64,000 bases of DNA from Clostridia bacterium (GTDB lineage Bacteria > Bacillota > Clostridia > Christensenellales > Aristaeellaceae): contig JAFXVR010000027.1 in the NCBI GenBank assembly GCA_017534885.1, positions 1 through 64,000 on the forward strand. Direction: 5' to 3'. The notes below the pieces were generated by a model. That model did not search any database. It was not told the DNA's origin and saw only the letters and a program-made list of their open reading frames with translations. Every line of letters starts with the position of its first letter. The first letter of the stretch is position 1. Shown piece after piece: positions 8,620-17,478 of this stretch. A program made the position numbers and the translations under genes.

Positions 8620-9813
8620 CTACTCGATGATGATCACATCCCGCAGGACGTACCTGAAGGAGGGCGAGGAGGCGCGCTCGTTCTCGATGAAGCCCTGGCT
8701 CAGATCCACGGTGCGGGCGGGATTGTCGGGATCGACGCCGATGTAGCTGCCCTTGAAGACGAAGTCCCGGCGGCCCTTGCGGAACTGCTCGATGGCGCGG
8801 TTCATGCGCTCCTGGGTGCCGTAGGCCGCCAGCTGTTGGTTCAGATCCTCCACCAGCACCCAGCCCTGCTCAAAGCCCGCGGACATATCGCGCTCCCCGT
8901 GCAGGGTGCCCACCACCACCTTTTCGATGGGCTGATGGGTCATCACCGCCTGCACCGCCCCGGTGATGTAGGGCACCCAGTCGATGCGGCAGCTGATCAG
9001 GGAGGTCAGGGGCGCCACGTCGCTCATGCTCTGGTTGTAGCTCACGTGGTAGACATAGCGCTCCTGCACGGCTTCCTCGCAGGCCAGGGCCGGGCCGATG
9101 GTATCGCAGTGCTGGGAGATGACCAGGCAGCCCTCCTCGATCAGCTGGCGGGCGCAGCTCTTTTCCAGCGTATAGCTGCTCCAGGTGCCGGTGTACTTCA
9201 CCCGCATGGTGGCCTCGGGGGCCACGGAGCGCACGCCCATCAGGAAGGCGGTATAGCCGGAGATGACCTCCGCCGTGGGGAAGGCGGCCACAAAGCCCAC
9301 CCTGGCCTGGTCGGCGGTGATCAGCTTCTGGTCGATCAGCTCCCGCAGCTTCATGCCCGCCGCGATGCCGCTGACATACCGCGCCTGGTAAGCCTCACCC
9401 TTGAAGGTGTGGTAGTTGTCCGGGAGGCCGGCGGGCATCTGGTCGGTGTAGGAGACCTGGCAGAAGGTCACCTCCGGAAATTCCCGCGCCACCTGGGCCA
9501 CCTGGTCGCTGTAGGTGTTGATGAAGACGATGTTGCAGCCCCGGCGGACCAGGTCCCGCAGGGGTTCCTCGGTTTCCTCCTCGATCACGTTGCTGCAGGT
9601 CAGGATCTGCACCTGCCCGCCGTACTGCTTCTCGAGGGCGTCCTGGGCGAGGGAGAAGTTGTAGGAATAAGGTGTGGAATCGTCGTTGTTGTAGATGAAG
9701 CCCACCACGATCTCATCGCGCACCGCAAAGGGGTTGACCAGGTAGAAATAGCCGAAGAACAGCGCGAGGATGACCGCGCAGGTCAGGATGGTGGTGAGAT
9801 ACACTCGCTTCAT
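8620..9813 (-). CDS. Membrane-anchored BMP/PnrA-family binding protein
   Basis: 397 residues. An uncleaved-looking N-terminal transmembrane segment (about 6-28) without a lipobox Cys tethers a periplasmic-binding-fold domain of the BMP family (known members bind purine nucleosides or act as basic membrane lipoproteins). Family-like features are VGFIYNN at the domain start and VGFVAAFPTAEVISGYTAF near 185. No BMP-type permease or ATPase gene is nearby. Instead it lies 3 bp after the HD-GYP receptor stop and before the cyclase, so a sensory rather than transport role is plausible. The ligand is unknown. Confidence 0.8.
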   Translation of the reverse strand: MKRVYLTTILTCAVILALFFGYFYLVNPFAVRDEIVVGFIYNNDDSTPYSYNFSLAQDALEKQYGGQVQILTCSNVIEEETEEPLRDLVRRGCNIVFINTYSDQVAQVAREFPEVTFCQVSYTDQMPAGLPDNYHTFKGEAYQARYVSGIAAGMKLRELIDQKLITADQARVGFVAAFPTAEVISGYTAFLMGVRSVAPEATMRVKYTGTWSSYTLEKSCARQLIEEGCLVISQHCDTIGPALACEEAVQERYVYHVSYNQSMSDVAPLTSLISCRIDWVPYITGAVQAVMTHQPIEKVVVGTLHGERDMSAGFEQGWVLVEDLNQQLAAYGTQERMNRAIEQFRKGRRDFVFKGSYIGVDPDNPARTVDLSQGFIENERASSPSFRYVLRDVIIIE

Positions 9814-9816
9814 GGC

Positions 9817-12800
9817 TCAGCCCTCCTTTCCTGCGGCTGCGGCTGGCGCGGCGGAAGCGGCGGCCTGATGGCTGCGCTCGGCCTCCTCCCGGGCGGCGAT
9901 CTTTTCGGCGTAGATCTGATCCAGGTTGATCACGCCTTCGTCAATCAGCCGCATGAAGGCGTCCAGCACGTCGGGATCGAACTGGGTGCCCCGGCCCTTA
10001 TGCAGCTCCTCCATCACGTAGTCCGTATCCATCTGGTTGCGGTACACGCGGTTGGAGGTCATGGCGTCAAAGGCGTCGGCCACGCCGATCACCCGCCCGT
10101 AGATGGGGATCTCCTCCCCCTTCAGCCCGTCGGGATAGCCGCGGCCGTCGTAGCGCTCGTGGTGGAAGCGCGCGCCGTCCGCCGCGTGGTCGATCAGGGT
10201 GAAGTCCTTCAGGATGTCCGCGCCGCGGGTCACGTGGGACTTCATCACCTTGTACTCGTCGTCCGTCAGCCGGGCCGGCTTGTTCAGCACCAGGTCGGGG
10301 ATGCCAATCTTGCCGATGTCGTGCATCTGGGCGGCCTTGCGCAGGTTCTCGCATTCCTTGCGGCTCCAGCCCAGCTCCCGGGCGATGAGCACGGAGTACT
10401 CTGCCACCCGCAGGGAGTGCTGGCTGGTGCGCTCGTCCTTGGCGTCCACCGCGTTGGCGATGGCCATGATGGTCTCGTTGGCCATGTCCAGCTTGCGCTG
10501 CTGCTGCTGCACCTTGCGCTCCACGATCATCCAGGTCAGCCAGATGACGAAGGCGATGCCCGTAAAGAGGATGTAGATCTTGAACTCCGGCTCATCGTAG
10601 AGCTCGCCTTCCTTGGTCAGGGTGTAGACGCGCTCCTCCAGCAGGTTCTCCCCGGTCACGTCGAACACGCCCAGGTGGAAGGTATAGGTGCCGGCGGGCA
10701 GGTTGGTGTAGATGATGCTGTTCAGGCTGCTCTGGGAGAGGATGGTCCAGCTGCCGTCATAGCCCTCCAGCCAGTAGCCCGCGTTGGGATCCTGGATGGT
10801 ATAGTTGAGGATCTCCGGCCGCAGCTCCACCCGGCTGATGCCCCGGCCCACGGTGATGGTGGGCGTGCGCTCCAGGGGCTGGGGCTCGCCGTCCAGCCGC
10901 ACCGAGGCCAGGCTCATGCGGTAGGAGCCCGCCCCGGCCTTCAGGCGGTTGACGTCGATGATATATACGCCGGTATCGCAGGGCAGGAAGAGGTGGCCGC
11001 TGTCGAACCAGACCCAGGCGTTGGCGGTCAGCGAGCTGCTCAGGCCGCTGCGGGCGTCCAGCAGTTCCCAGTTCAGCGTGCCGCCCGAGAGCAGCTCGTC
11101 CCGGCTGACGACGTAGATGCCGGCGCTGCCCAGCACGTAGAGCTCGTCGTCGTCCCTGGCCCAGATGTCATAGTTGTTGAAGTAGGGAAACTGATCCAGC
11201 GTCCGGATCTGATCCTGCTCGTCCATATAGCACAGGCCGTTGCTGGTGACGATGAACACGCCGCCGGACTTGGGATCGGGCGTGGTGCGCATGACCACCC
11301 CGGAGGAGAGCCCGTCCTCCCGGGTCAGCATGCTGGTGACCTTGCCGTCCTTCAGCACCGCGATGCCGTCGCCGTCCGTGCCGGCTAAGATGCTGCCGTC
11401 GGCGCGCTCGGTCAGGGTCAGGATCATGGAGTTGATCAGGCCGTCCTCGTAGCGGAGGGTGTTCAGCACCCGGTGATCCCGGATGTAGCTGATGCCCGTG
11501 TTGCCCGCCGCGAGGATGGTGCCGTCCTTCAGCTGGGTCACCGTGCGGGCCCGGTTGCCAAAGCCGCCGTTCTCCGCGTCATACACCCAGATTTCGTTGT
11601 CCGGGCTGACCTCCCACAGGCCGGAGCCGTAGGTGCAGACCCAGAGGTGATCCCAGCTGTCCACCAGCATGCAGCGGATGCGGATGCCCTTCAGCTTTTC
11701 CGAGAGGGGGGTGGTCAGGCTCATCCTGCAGTTCTCGTCCACCACGTCCAGGCCCTTGTCCGTGCCGATGCAGTAATTCCCCTGCCATTTCACCACCGTG
11801 TTGACCACCTTGCGATCCATGCCGATGGTGCCGTAGATGTCCCGGAAGGAGGAGCTGGCCAGCCGCAGCAGGCCCAGGCGGGAGGAGGTGAACCAGAGAT
11901 TGCCCTGGTAGTCCATCAGGATGTTGTCGATGGAGTTGTCAAAGGCGTTGGTGTTCACCCGGTGATAGGTTCTGCCCGGGTCAAAATAGCTGACGCCGCT
12001 GTCGGAGGAGACGAAAAGCGTCCCATCCGGGAGGTACCGCAGGTTTTTGATGCCCGTCAGCCCCTCGCAGGTGACGGTTCCGATCAGGCTGAACGCGCCG
12101 GAGGAGATGTCGTAGCGGTAGATGTGGTTGAGGGAAGAGCCGGCCAGCAGCTCCCCGTTCGGGGCAAAGGCGCAGCAGTTGAACTGCTCCTGGCTCTCGG
12201 TCAGCCGCAGGGAAGACAGAATCTGACCGCCGCGCATCAGGAACAGCCGCCCGCCCGAGGCCACCGCGGCCACATGCCCGCGCTCGTCGGCGGCGATGCT
12301 GGAGGCGTAGTTGACTTCCCACAGGGTGTTGGTGATCTTCAGGCCGTTGTTCATCAGCAGCATCTGCATGCTGCCCGTGGTGCCCACATAATAGTAGCCG
12401 TCGGAGGACTGGATGATGGAGCGCACCGAGTTGGAGGGCAGGCCGGTGCTCTGGTCGAGGACGTTGGCCACCTGGTCCCGGATGGAAATGGACAGGCCGC
12501 TGTCATTGGTGCCGATCCACAGCCGGCCCTCGTCGTCCACATACAGGCAGTTGACGTTCTTGACCGAGGCGTAATTGTCGATCCAGCGGAATTCCCTGCC
12601 GTTGAAGCGGTAGAGGCCCGCGTAGGTGCCGATCCACAGCGCGCCGTCCCTCGTCTGGGCGATGTCGTTGGCCTCGCCGCAGGGCAGGCCGTTGGAGGAG
12701 CCGAACACGGTCTGCACATAGTCGTTGTAGTCGGTGTAGTTTGGCGGCGCTTCCTCCGCCCGGGCCGTCCCGCAGCAGGCCGCCAGGGCAATGGCAAGCG

Positions 12801-13410
12801 CCACCGCCGTGGCCGCCGCGGCGCTGTGGGGCATGTGATGCTCCGCCGCCTCATGCTCCTCCCTGTTGCGGGTGTGCCAGCGCAGGATCACCAGCACGAT
12901 GTAGAGGATCAGCATGGTGAAGACCTTATCCAGGAATTCCACCGCCAGCTGCCCGATGAAAATGCAGATGGACTGGGGCCAGCCCTGCATCAGCAGGTAG
13001 TCCACAACGCCGTTGCCCCAGCGGTTGCCGGTATAGCCTCCGGCGAAGATCGCGTTGATGGGTACGGACACCGCGACCGACACGACAATCAGCATCGTCG
13101 TGGTCTTCATCATGCCGTAGCGCGTCTCCAGGGCGCGGCGCCGGGCTGCCATGCCCACAATAAAGCCCATCGCGATGCTGGTGAGGGAGTACACGGCGGA
13201 CAGCCTGTTGATGGAGGCGTACATCAGGTTGCCCGTCATGCCCACAATCGCGCCGCAAACGGGCCCGGCCAGATAGGCGCACAGCACGGTGCCGAAGGAG
13301 TCCAGCCAGAGCGGCAGTCCAAGAGCGACGCTGAGCATCCGGCCGCCGAAATTCAGCAGCACGCACAGCGCCGTAAACAGAATGATCTGCCAGGTCTTCC
13401 ATGTTTTCAT
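9817..13410 (-). CDS. Multidomain receptor: membrane domain, beta-propeller, HD-GYP phosphodiesterase
   Basis: 1197 residues. Residues about 1-185 form several transmembrane helices resembling an ECF-transporter S component (LPLWLDSFGTVLCAYLAGP, GAIVGMTGNL). A further hydrophobic segment at about 197-218 precedes an extracytoplasmic two-component-regulator-type propeller (about 230-830, repeats such as DGALWIGTYAGLYRF and EGRLWIGTNDSGL) and a Y_Y_Y-like beta-sandwich (about 850-930). A helix at about 945-965 leads to HD-GYP with HDIGKIGIPD (near 1030) and HHERYDGRGYPDGL (near 1082). It should degrade c-di-GMP in response to an external ligand. The start follows GGGGGGAGATAAGCGG. Confidence 0.85.
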   Translation of the reverse strand: MKTWKTWQIILFTALCVLLNFGGRMLSVALGLPLWLDSFGTVLCAYLAGPVCGAIVGMTGNLMYASINRLSAVYSLTSIAMGFIVGMAARRRALETRYGMMKTTTMLIVVSVAVSVPINAIFAGGYTGNRWGNGVVDYLLMQGWPQSICIFIGQLAVEFLDKVFTMLILYIVLVILRWHTRNREEHEAAEHHMPHSAAAATAVALAIALAACCGTARAEEAPPNYTDYNDYVQTVFGSSNGLPCGEANDIAQTRDGALWIGTYAGLYRFNGREFRWIDNYASVKNVNCLYVDDEGRLWIGTNDSGLSISIRDQVANVLDQSTGLPSNSVRSIIQSSDGYYYVGTTGSMQMLLMNNGLKITNTLWEVNYASSIAADERGHVAAVASGGRLFLMRGGQILSSLRLTESQEQFNCCAFAPNGELLAGSSLNHIYRYDISSGAFSLIGTVTCEGLTGIKNLRYLPDGTLFVSSDSGVSYFDPGRTYHRVNTNAFDNSIDNILMDYQGNLWFTSSRLGLLRLASSSFRDIYGTIGMDRKVVNTVVKWQGNYCIGTDKGLDVVDENCRMSLTTPLSEKLKGIRIRCMLVDSWDHLWVCTYGSGLWEVSPDNEIWVYDAENGGFGNRARTVTQLKDGTILAAGNTGISYIRDHRVLNTLRYEDGLINSMILTLTERADGSILAGTDGDGIAVLKDGKVTSMLTREDGLSSGVVMRTTPDPKSGGVFIVTSNGLCYMDEQDQIRTLDQFPYFNNYDIWARDDDELYVLGSAGIYVVSRDELLSGGTLNWELLDARSGLSSSLTANAWVWFDSGHLFLPCDTGVYIIDVNRLKAGAGSYRMSLASVRLDGEPQPLERTPTITVGRGISRVELRPEILNYTIQDPNAGYWLEGYDGSWTILSQSSLNSIIYTNLPAGTYTFHLGVFDVTGENLLEERVYTLTKEGELYDEPEFKIYILFTGIAFVIWLTWMIVERKVQQQQRKLDMANETIMAIANAVDAKDERTSQHSLRVAEYSVLIARELGWSRKECENLRKAAQMHDIGKIGIPDLVLNKPARLTDDEYKVMKSHVTRGADILKDFTLIDHAADGARFHHERYDGRGYPDGLKGEEIPIYGRVIGVADAFDAMTSNRVYRNQMDTDYVMEELHKGRGTQFDPDVLDAFMRLIDEGVINLDQIYAEKIAAREEAERSHQAAASAAPAAAAGKEG

Positions 13411-13437
13411 CCGCTTATCTCCCCCCTGACCGGCCCG

Positions 13438-14358
13438 TCACTGGCCGATGCGCTCGGCATAGGCGGTGTATTCGTCATACCAGCGCTCATACTGCCCGCT
13501 CTCCAGCACCTCGTCGATCACGCCGTTGACGAAGGCCATCAGCTGGGTTTCGCCCCGGGGGCCGGCCACCCGGTCGCCCTCGTACTGGGGTTCCAGGGTA
13601 AAGCTGATCTCCGGCGCGAGGCTGAGGCCGCAGTCCGGGTTTGCCGCGATATAGATCAGGGCGTTCTCCACGTCCACCACCCCGGCGTCCGCGCTGCCCT
13701 CCGCCACCGCGTCGTACACGTCCTGCACCAGGTTGAGCCGGCGGAACTGCCGGTAGTCGGTGATGTTTTCCGCCGCCATGGTCTCCTGCAGGGAGCCGCT
13801 CTGCGCCACGATGTCCCGGCCGTTAAGGTCGTCTTCCGTCCGGATGGCCTCCGCGTCGGCTGAGCGGATGATCACGCCGGAGGAAACGCCCTCGCTGGTG
13901 TAGTGGTAGCCCTTGGACATTTCCATCCGCGCCGCCCGGCCGGAGGTGAAGGACAGGCCGGAAATGGCCAGGTCATACTGCCCCTCGGCGATGGTGTCCA
14001 GCACGTCGCTGAAGTCCCGGGGCACGATCTCCAGCTCCACGCCCATGCGCTGAGCGATCAGCCGGGCCAGCTCCATGTCCGCGCCCACAAAGCGCTCCTG
14101 TCCGCTGAGAGAGGGGTCGATGAACTCCTGGGGCGGATAATAGGGCTCGGTGACCACCCGCAGCACGCCCTTTTCCCGGATCTGCGCCAGTCTCCCCTGA
14201 GCGTCCGCCGGGATACCGCCGGAAATATCCATGCTGTCGGACACATAATTCCACTCATTGCGCGTGTAAACCACCGTCTCGCCCGCGGCGGCCGCGCAGA
14301 AAGCCAGTGCGAGGATCAAAACCGCAAGCCTTTTCGCGTGTCCGGTATGCGCTCTCAT
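13438..14358 (-). CDS. Extracellular solute-binding protein, family 3 (amino-acid type), orphan
   Basis: 306 residues with a signal peptide (about 1-26, cleavage near AAAAG-E) and a family-3 solute-binding domain. Diagnostic stretches are EKGVLRVVTEPYYPPQEF, VGADMELARLIAQRMGVEL and QYDLAISGLSFT. Such proteins bind polar amino acids or similar ligands outside the cell and feed ABC permeases or membrane sensors. No permease or ATPase gene is adjacent; the next gene, 27 bp downstream, is the HD-GYP receptor. It may therefore act as a ligand-presenting partner. It begins the c-di-GMP/pilus run. Confidence 0.82.
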   Translation of the reverse strand: MRAHTGHAKRLAVLILALAFCAAAAGETVVYTRNEWNYVSDSMDISGGIPADAQGRLAQIREKGVLRVVTEPYYPPQEFIDPSLSGQERFVGADMELARLIAQRMGVELEIVPRDFSDVLDTIAEGQYDLAISGLSFTSGRAARMEMSKGYHYTSEGVSSGVIIRSADAEAIRTEDDLNGRDIVAQSGSLQETMAAENITDYRQFRRLNLVQDVYDAVAEGSADAGVVDVENALIYIAANPDCGLSLAPEISFTLEPQYEGDRVAGPRGETQLMAFVNGVIDEVLESGQYERWYDEYTAYAERIGQ

Positions 14359-14398
14359 GTCTCTTCCCTCCGGATTTGCAGAGGATTGGAATGCTTTT

Positions 14399-14453
14399 CA
14401 TCCGGCAGGGATCAGCCGCCGGATGGATTCATCTGAATACTTCCTGTATCATA
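14399..14453 (-). promoter_or_regulatory. Extended -10 promoter and leader hairpin of the sensory operon
   Basis: On the minus strand the string TGGTATGAT (extended -10, TATGAT at 14448-14453) lies about 90 nt before the solute-binding-protein start; no good -35 is seen. The leader then contains an 8-bp stem (CATCCGGC, 14399-14406, pairing with GCCGGATG near 14418-14425). I looked for a c-di-GMP riboswitch in this leader and did not find one. Confidence 0.5.
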
Positions 14454-14510
14454 CCACATATCCCGCAAAATTGCCATAGGCTTTTGCAAAAGTACGGAAG
14501 ATGCGTACAG

Positions 14511-14551
14511 AAAAGCCGCCCCCGGCCCGCGGTGTGCGGACAGGGGACGGC
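14511..14551 (-). terminator. Intrinsic terminator after secF
   Basis: On the minus strand, about 35 nt past the secF stop, a GC-rich stem (GCCGTCCCC pairing with GGGGGCGGC, with a further inner helix around an ACACC loop) is followed by TTTT. This is a good rho-independent terminator for the secDF unit and separates it from the sensory operon. Confidence 0.75.
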
Positions 14552-14584
14552 AGGGATTCATGACAGCGGGAATTCCGTCTGCTG

Positions 14585-15496
14585 TCAGGCCTTGGCCTTG
14601 GCCTTCTTGGCGGCTGCCTTGCGGGCCTTGCGCTTCTCCTGCAGGAAAGCCCAGACGTAGCCGTTGATCATGTTGGCGCTGTATACGCCGGAGAGGATGC
14701 CGACGATGATGGGCAGGGCGAATTCCTTGATGGAAGCCACACCCAGGATGTACAGCATCACGATGGTGATCAGGGTGGTCAGGGTCGTGTTGATGGTGCG
14801 GCCCAGGCACTCCTTCACCGAGCGGTTGACAACCTCCACCCGGGCTTCGGAGGGCATCTTGCGGGCGTTCTCGCGGATGCGGTCGAAGATGACGATGGTG
14901 TTGTTGATGGAGTAGCCCACGATGGTCAGCATGGCCGCGATGAAGGTGGAGTTCATCTGCACAAAGGCGCGCAGCAGCACCATGAAGGCCAGCATCATCA
15001 GCACGTCGTGCAGCAGGCCGAACACGGCGGCCAAGCCGGAATCCAGGTCAAAGCGGATGGCGATGTACACCAGCATCAGGGCGGCGGCGATCAGCACGGA
15101 CAGCACCGCGTTGCGCACCAGGGTCGCGCCGGCGATGGGGCCCACATAGTTGACTTCGCCGTTCTGCTTCACGTCGGGATAGGTTTCGGCGATCTTGGTG
15201 ACGAAGGTGCTCTGGATGGCCTGCACGTCCTCAGAGCCCACTTCCTTGATGCGGATGTTCACCTGATCGGAGGCGGCGCCCTGCACGGTCACATTGCCCT
15301 CGACGCCCATGTCGGCGAGCACGCGCTCCACATCCGTCTGCGCCACGGTCTTGCCCATGTCGTACTGCATGGACAGGCCGCCGGCAAAGTCGATGCCCAG
15401 GTTGATGCCAAGGCCGAAGATGGACAGCAGCAGCGCAATCACGATGATCGCGCAGGAGACCATCAGGCACGTTTTGGAGCGGTCTACGATTTTCAT
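14585..15496 (-). CDS. secF: Protein translocase subunit SecF
   Basis: 303 residues with six transmembrane helices. The signature GIDFAGG lies near 34-40, a periplasmic P4-like region follows the first helix, and the C-terminal membrane block has GYSINNTIVIFDRIREN and NTTLTTLITIVMLYIL. SecF works with SecD to pull exported proteins through SecYEG using the ion gradient. The ATG overlaps the secD stop as ATGA. The C-terminus is a lysine-rich tail. Confidence 0.96.
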   Translation of the reverse strand: MKIVDRSKTCLMVSCAIIVIALLLSIFGLGINLGIDFAGGLSMQYDMGKTVAQTDVERVLADMGVEGNVTVQGAASDQVNIRIKEVGSEDVQAIQSTFVTKIAETYPDVKQNGEVNYVGPIAGATLVRNAVLSVLIAAALMLVYIAIRFDLDSGLAAVFGLLHDVLMMLAFMVLLRAFVQMNSTFIAAMLTIVGYSINNTIVIFDRIRENARKMPSEARVEVVNRSVKECLGRTINTTLTTLITIVMLYILGVASIKEFALPIIVGILSGVYSANMINGYVWAFLQEKRKARKAAAKKAKAKA

Positions 15497-16824
15497 GCCT
15501 GCTCACCCTCCTTTTTGTCGGTATTGCAGAAGTAGGCCGGCTTGTCCAGGCCCGCGCCGATGAAGGCGTTCATCAGCAGACGGGTGACGAGCACAGCGGA
15601 GAGCATGGACACCACCACGCCCAGCAGCAGGGTCTTGGCGAAGCCCTGCACGGAGCCGGTGCCGTAAATCAGCAGCACCACGCCGGCGATGATGGTCGTG
15701 ACGTTGGAGTCCAGAATGGCGCTCATGGCGTTGCGGAAGCCCGCCCGGGCCGCGGCCTTGACCGCCTTGCCGGCGCGAATCTCCTCGTTGAAGCGCTCGT
15801 AGATGATGACGTTGGCGTCCACGGCCATGCCGATGCCCAGCACGATGCCGGCCAGGCCGGGCAGGGTCAGCTGGATGCCGGGGATGACGGCGATGAGGAA
15901 GAAGAGCACGATGATGTAGATGCACAGCGCCCAGGAGGCCACCACGCCGTTCATGCGGTAGCGCACGATCATCAGCAGCATGACCAGCAGGATGCCGATC
16001 ATACCGGCCAGAATGGAGGTGGACAGGGCGGTGTCACCCAGGGTGGCGGACACGGTGTCCACCTTCTGCTGGGTCAGGGTCAGGGGCAGCGCGCCGGACT
16101 GGATCTGGGCGGCAATGGTCTGCGCCCTTTCCAGGGAGCCCATGCCGTTGATGACGCCCCGGCCCTCGGTGATGGCGGTCTGCACGGTGGGACTGATCAG
16201 CAAGTCGCCGTCCAGGTAGATGGAAATCTGCTGACCCACGGAGGCCATGGTCTTCTCAGCGAAGAGCCGCGCGCCCTCGGCGGTCAGGGTGAAGCTGATG
16301 ACATACTCGCCGTCCTGGGAGGCGGGCATGGCGGTGGACACCTGCTTGCCGGTCATGAACTCCACACCGTCAGGGCCGCGGAAGCTCAGCTCGGCGGGGG
16401 TGCCGATCAGGTCGAGGAGCTCCTGGGGATCGCTCACGTCCGGCACTTCCACGCGGATGCCGGTGCCCGCGTCGATCTTCTGCACCGTCGCCTCGGGATA
16501 GCCCTTGTCGGTCAGACGGTTCTGGATGACCGCGATGGTGGAATCCATCAGGTCGGAGAAGTTGCCCTCCACATCCTCAGGCTGGGACGCGGAGTACTCC
16601 ACGTACACGCCGCCCCGCAGGTCCAGGCCCAGGGGCAGGCTCTCGGGCCAGTTGGCCGCGTCGGTGGTGGGCAGCCAGGGCAGCAGCTTCCACAGGCCGC
16701 GGGAACCGAATCTCATGCCGGTCGCGCCCAAAATGCCGCAGACCAGCGTCAGCACCAGCAGTACACAAAGCACGACGATGGAGCGGGTTTTGCTTCCGCC
16801 GCGCTTGCGATAGGACTTATTCAT
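15493..16824 (-). CDS. secD: Protein translocase subunit SecD
   Basis: 443 residues. One N-terminal transmembrane helix is followed by LGLDLRGGVYVEYS (SecD D1 motif) and a large extracytoplasmic P1 region with GTPAELSFRGPDG. A five-helix membrane block ends the protein, with ALPLTLTQQKVDTVSATLG before it and GMAVDANVIIYERFNEEIR inside it. The length is on the short side, as in many Bacillota. It is translationally coupled to secF and 70 bp downstream of a small membrane-protein gene; all three share the promoter at 17275-17303. Confidence 0.96.
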   Translation of the reverse strand: MNKSYRKRGGSKTRSIVVLCVLLVLTLVCGILGATGMRFGSRGLWKLLPWLPTTDAANWPESLPLGLDLRGGVYVEYSASQPEDVEGNFSDLMDSTIAVIQNRLTDKGYPEATVQKIDAGTGIRVEVPDVSDPQELLDLIGTPAELSFRGPDGVEFMTGKQVSTAMPASQDGEYVISFTLTAEGARLFAEKTMASVGQQISIYLDGDLLISPTVQTAITEGRGVINGMGSLERAQTIAAQIQSGALPLTLTQQKVDTVSATLGDTALSTSILAGMIGILLVMLLMIVRYRMNGVVASWALCIYIIVLFFLIAVIPGIQLTLPGLAGIVLGIGMAVDANVIIYERFNEEIRAGKAVKAAARAGFRNAMSAILDSNVTTIIAGVVLLIYGTGSVQGFAKTLLLGVVVSMLSAVLVTRLLMNAFIGAGLDKPAYFCNTDKKEGEQA

Positions 16825-16894
16825 GTCGCATTCTTCCTTCCGTTATGATGGGTCTGTGCCCGTCTCCGGGCCGGCTTGCGCGGGAAGCCCTCCC

Positions 16895-17233
16895 CTATCC
16901 GAAGAGGCTCTCCGGCGGCCGGGCCAGATATCCGCTCTCGGCCCAGGTCTCCCCGGTCAGGGGCGTGCCGTTCCGGTCGCAGACCAGCACGGGCATCAGC
17001 CCCAGGCGCACCGGCGCTTCCGCAGCCTCGCGCTGGGACAGGCGGCGGGCCTGCGGGGGCGTCTGGGCCGCGATGGGCACGTCCGCCATCTCCGCCGCGT
17101 ACACCGCCGCCGGCCGGGGCGTCTCCTCCCGGGAGACCCGTTCGGCTTCCGGCCCGCGCACCAGAGGGGAGGCTGCCCACAGCAAAAAAGCCACCGCGCC
17201 GGCATACCAGAACAGCCGTCTCAGCAACCGCAT
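16895..17233 (-). CDS. Small signal-anchored protein upstream of secD, unknown
   Basis: 112 residues. An N-terminal transmembrane segment (about 7-23, after MRLLRRL) is followed by an Ala/Pro/Arg-rich, probably disordered exported region and a C-terminal LMPVLVCDRNGTPLTGE stretch. I recognise no family; it is not YajC. A strong promoter lies just upstream, and secD begins 70 bp downstream, so it is probably co-transcribed with secDF. Confidence 0.6.
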   Translation of the reverse strand: MRLLRRLFWYAGAVAFLLWAASPLVRGPEAERVSREETPRPAAVYAAEMADVPIAAQTPPQARRLSQREAAEAPVRLGLMPVLVCDRNGTPLTGETWAESGYLARPPESLFG

Positions 17234-17274
17234 TTCAAGCGCCCCCTCCCCGTTTTTTCGACCGCACGGGCTGT

Positions 17275-17303
17275 ATCATACCATTTTTTGCGGGGTGCGT
17301 CAA
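17275..17303 (-). promoter_or_regulatory. Promoter of the secDF unit
   Basis: On the minus strand, TTGACG (17298-17303), a 17-bp spacer and TATGAT (17275-17280) with an extended TGG before the -10. It is a near-consensus housekeeping promoter about 40 nt before the small membrane-protein start. Confidence 0.8.
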
Positions 17304-17361
17304 GGCGCATTTTGGCGCATTTTGCCCTGTTTGCAGCCCTGTTTCAGCCGCTGATTTTCTC

Positions 17362-17390
17362 TTGCTTTTCCCGATGAAAAATGATACAAT
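17362..17390 (+). promoter_or_regulatory. Promoter of the Fbp-like ABC importer
   Basis: TTGCTT (17362-17367), 17 bp, TACAAT (17385-17390), followed by a leader of roughly 80 nt and an AAAGGAGG site before the ATG at 17479. It is divergent from the secDF promoter with about 60 bp between the -35 boxes. Confidence 0.7.
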
Positions 17391-17478
17391 ACCCCCGATT
17401 GAGAGAGCCGGGCCGCGGAAACGGACGCCGGTTCCCGCGAATCCGCAATGAAAAAATCCATAAAGGAGGTACTCCCCT

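Noticed and set aside
8836..11388. Very long plus-strand open frame (about 850 codons) opposite the HD-GYP receptor and BMP genes
   Set aside because: It is antisense to clear genes; its product is dominated by His, Val, Ala, Gly and Gln, the usual signature of a reversed GC-rich frame, with no domain or ribosome site.
11473..13863. Plus-strand open frame of about 800 codons
   Set aside because: It is the complement of the propeller receptor and solute-binding genes with the same His/Val/Ala-rich shadow composition.
14359..14460. c-di-GMP riboswitch in the leader of the sensory operon
   Set aside because: Only a simple 8-bp stem is present; the conserved GEMM core motifs are absent.
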